From Winogradskya consettensis (GTDB lineage: Bacteria > Actinomycetota > Actinomycetes > Mycobacteriales > Micromonosporaceae), in the NCBI RefSeq assembly GCF_018332715.1, contig NZ_BOQP01000056.1:19137-83136 (forward strand): a DNA stretch of 64,000 bases, in the 5' to 3' direction; not shown here. The first letter of the stretch is position 1. Below: more notes on the stretch, generated by a model that saw only the letters and a list, made by a program, of their open reading frames with translations, was not told the DNA's origin and made no database searches.

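Overview
The window is high-GC DNA with GTG starts, apparently leaderless promoters, many ECF sigma/anti-sigma pairs, carbohydrate-binding secreted enzymes, SipW-type signal peptides and type VII secretion (T7SS)-linked proteins. This points to a mycelial actinomycete, most likely a Micromonosporaceae member such as Actinoplanes. That placement is inferred from gene content and style, not from a marker gene.

1-14.9 kb: two c-di-AMP (ydaO-type) riboswitches face away from each other in one intergenic region. One leads a cell-wall peptidase-like gene; the other leads a gene that lies off the left edge. Next come a Wzm/Wzt-type polysaccharide exporter, a TetR regulator, a membrane PAS-GGDEF-EAL protein, a GH76 alpha-mannanase, a small lipoprotein, a small operon with a possible toxin-like protein, and a three-gene operon of secreted proteins that all have SipW/TasA-style N termini.

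15-26.6 kb: a TPR-GGDEF protein, a DUF1996 protein, an SCO0930-like lipoprotein divergent from an ECF sigma/anti-sigma pair (with a symmetrical pair of ECF promoters between them), a PPOX-fold oxidoreductase, a cysteine dioxygenase-rhodanese operon preceded by a cysteine-type leader peptide, a Tat-type neprosin-like protease, and two more ECF sigma operons.

26.6-34.0 kb: a sugar-uptake operon of substrate-binding lipoprotein, secreted GH2 enzyme with two AbfB-type domains, two-domain ATPase and two permeases. The layout matches YtfQRT-YjfF furanose transporters, so arabinofuranose or galactofuranose scavenging is the best guess.

34.1-64 kb: the most unusual part. One uninterrupted minus-strand reading frame runs from the right window edge to 37,489, giving at least 8,836 residues with the N terminus off the edge. 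From the N-terminal side it holds Thr/Pro/Gly low-complexity tracts, a Fic-like domain, a lonely-Cys-like segment, a papain-like (Tox-PL) domain, four tandem ~2.8-kb units (each a HEIGHYLG metzincin, a DFD-motif glycosyltransferase-like domain and an OTU-like segment without the cysteine), a fifth metzincin, a long beta-rich region, a sixth metzincin, a duplicated helical block, and a C-terminal ADP-ribosyltransferase with R / STS / ExE motifs. Directly downstream, co-oriented, lie three paralogous genes and one T7SS-associated (SseB-like) gene, the expected position for immunity and export-accessory proteins. I read this as a giant multi-effector polymorphic toxin locus.
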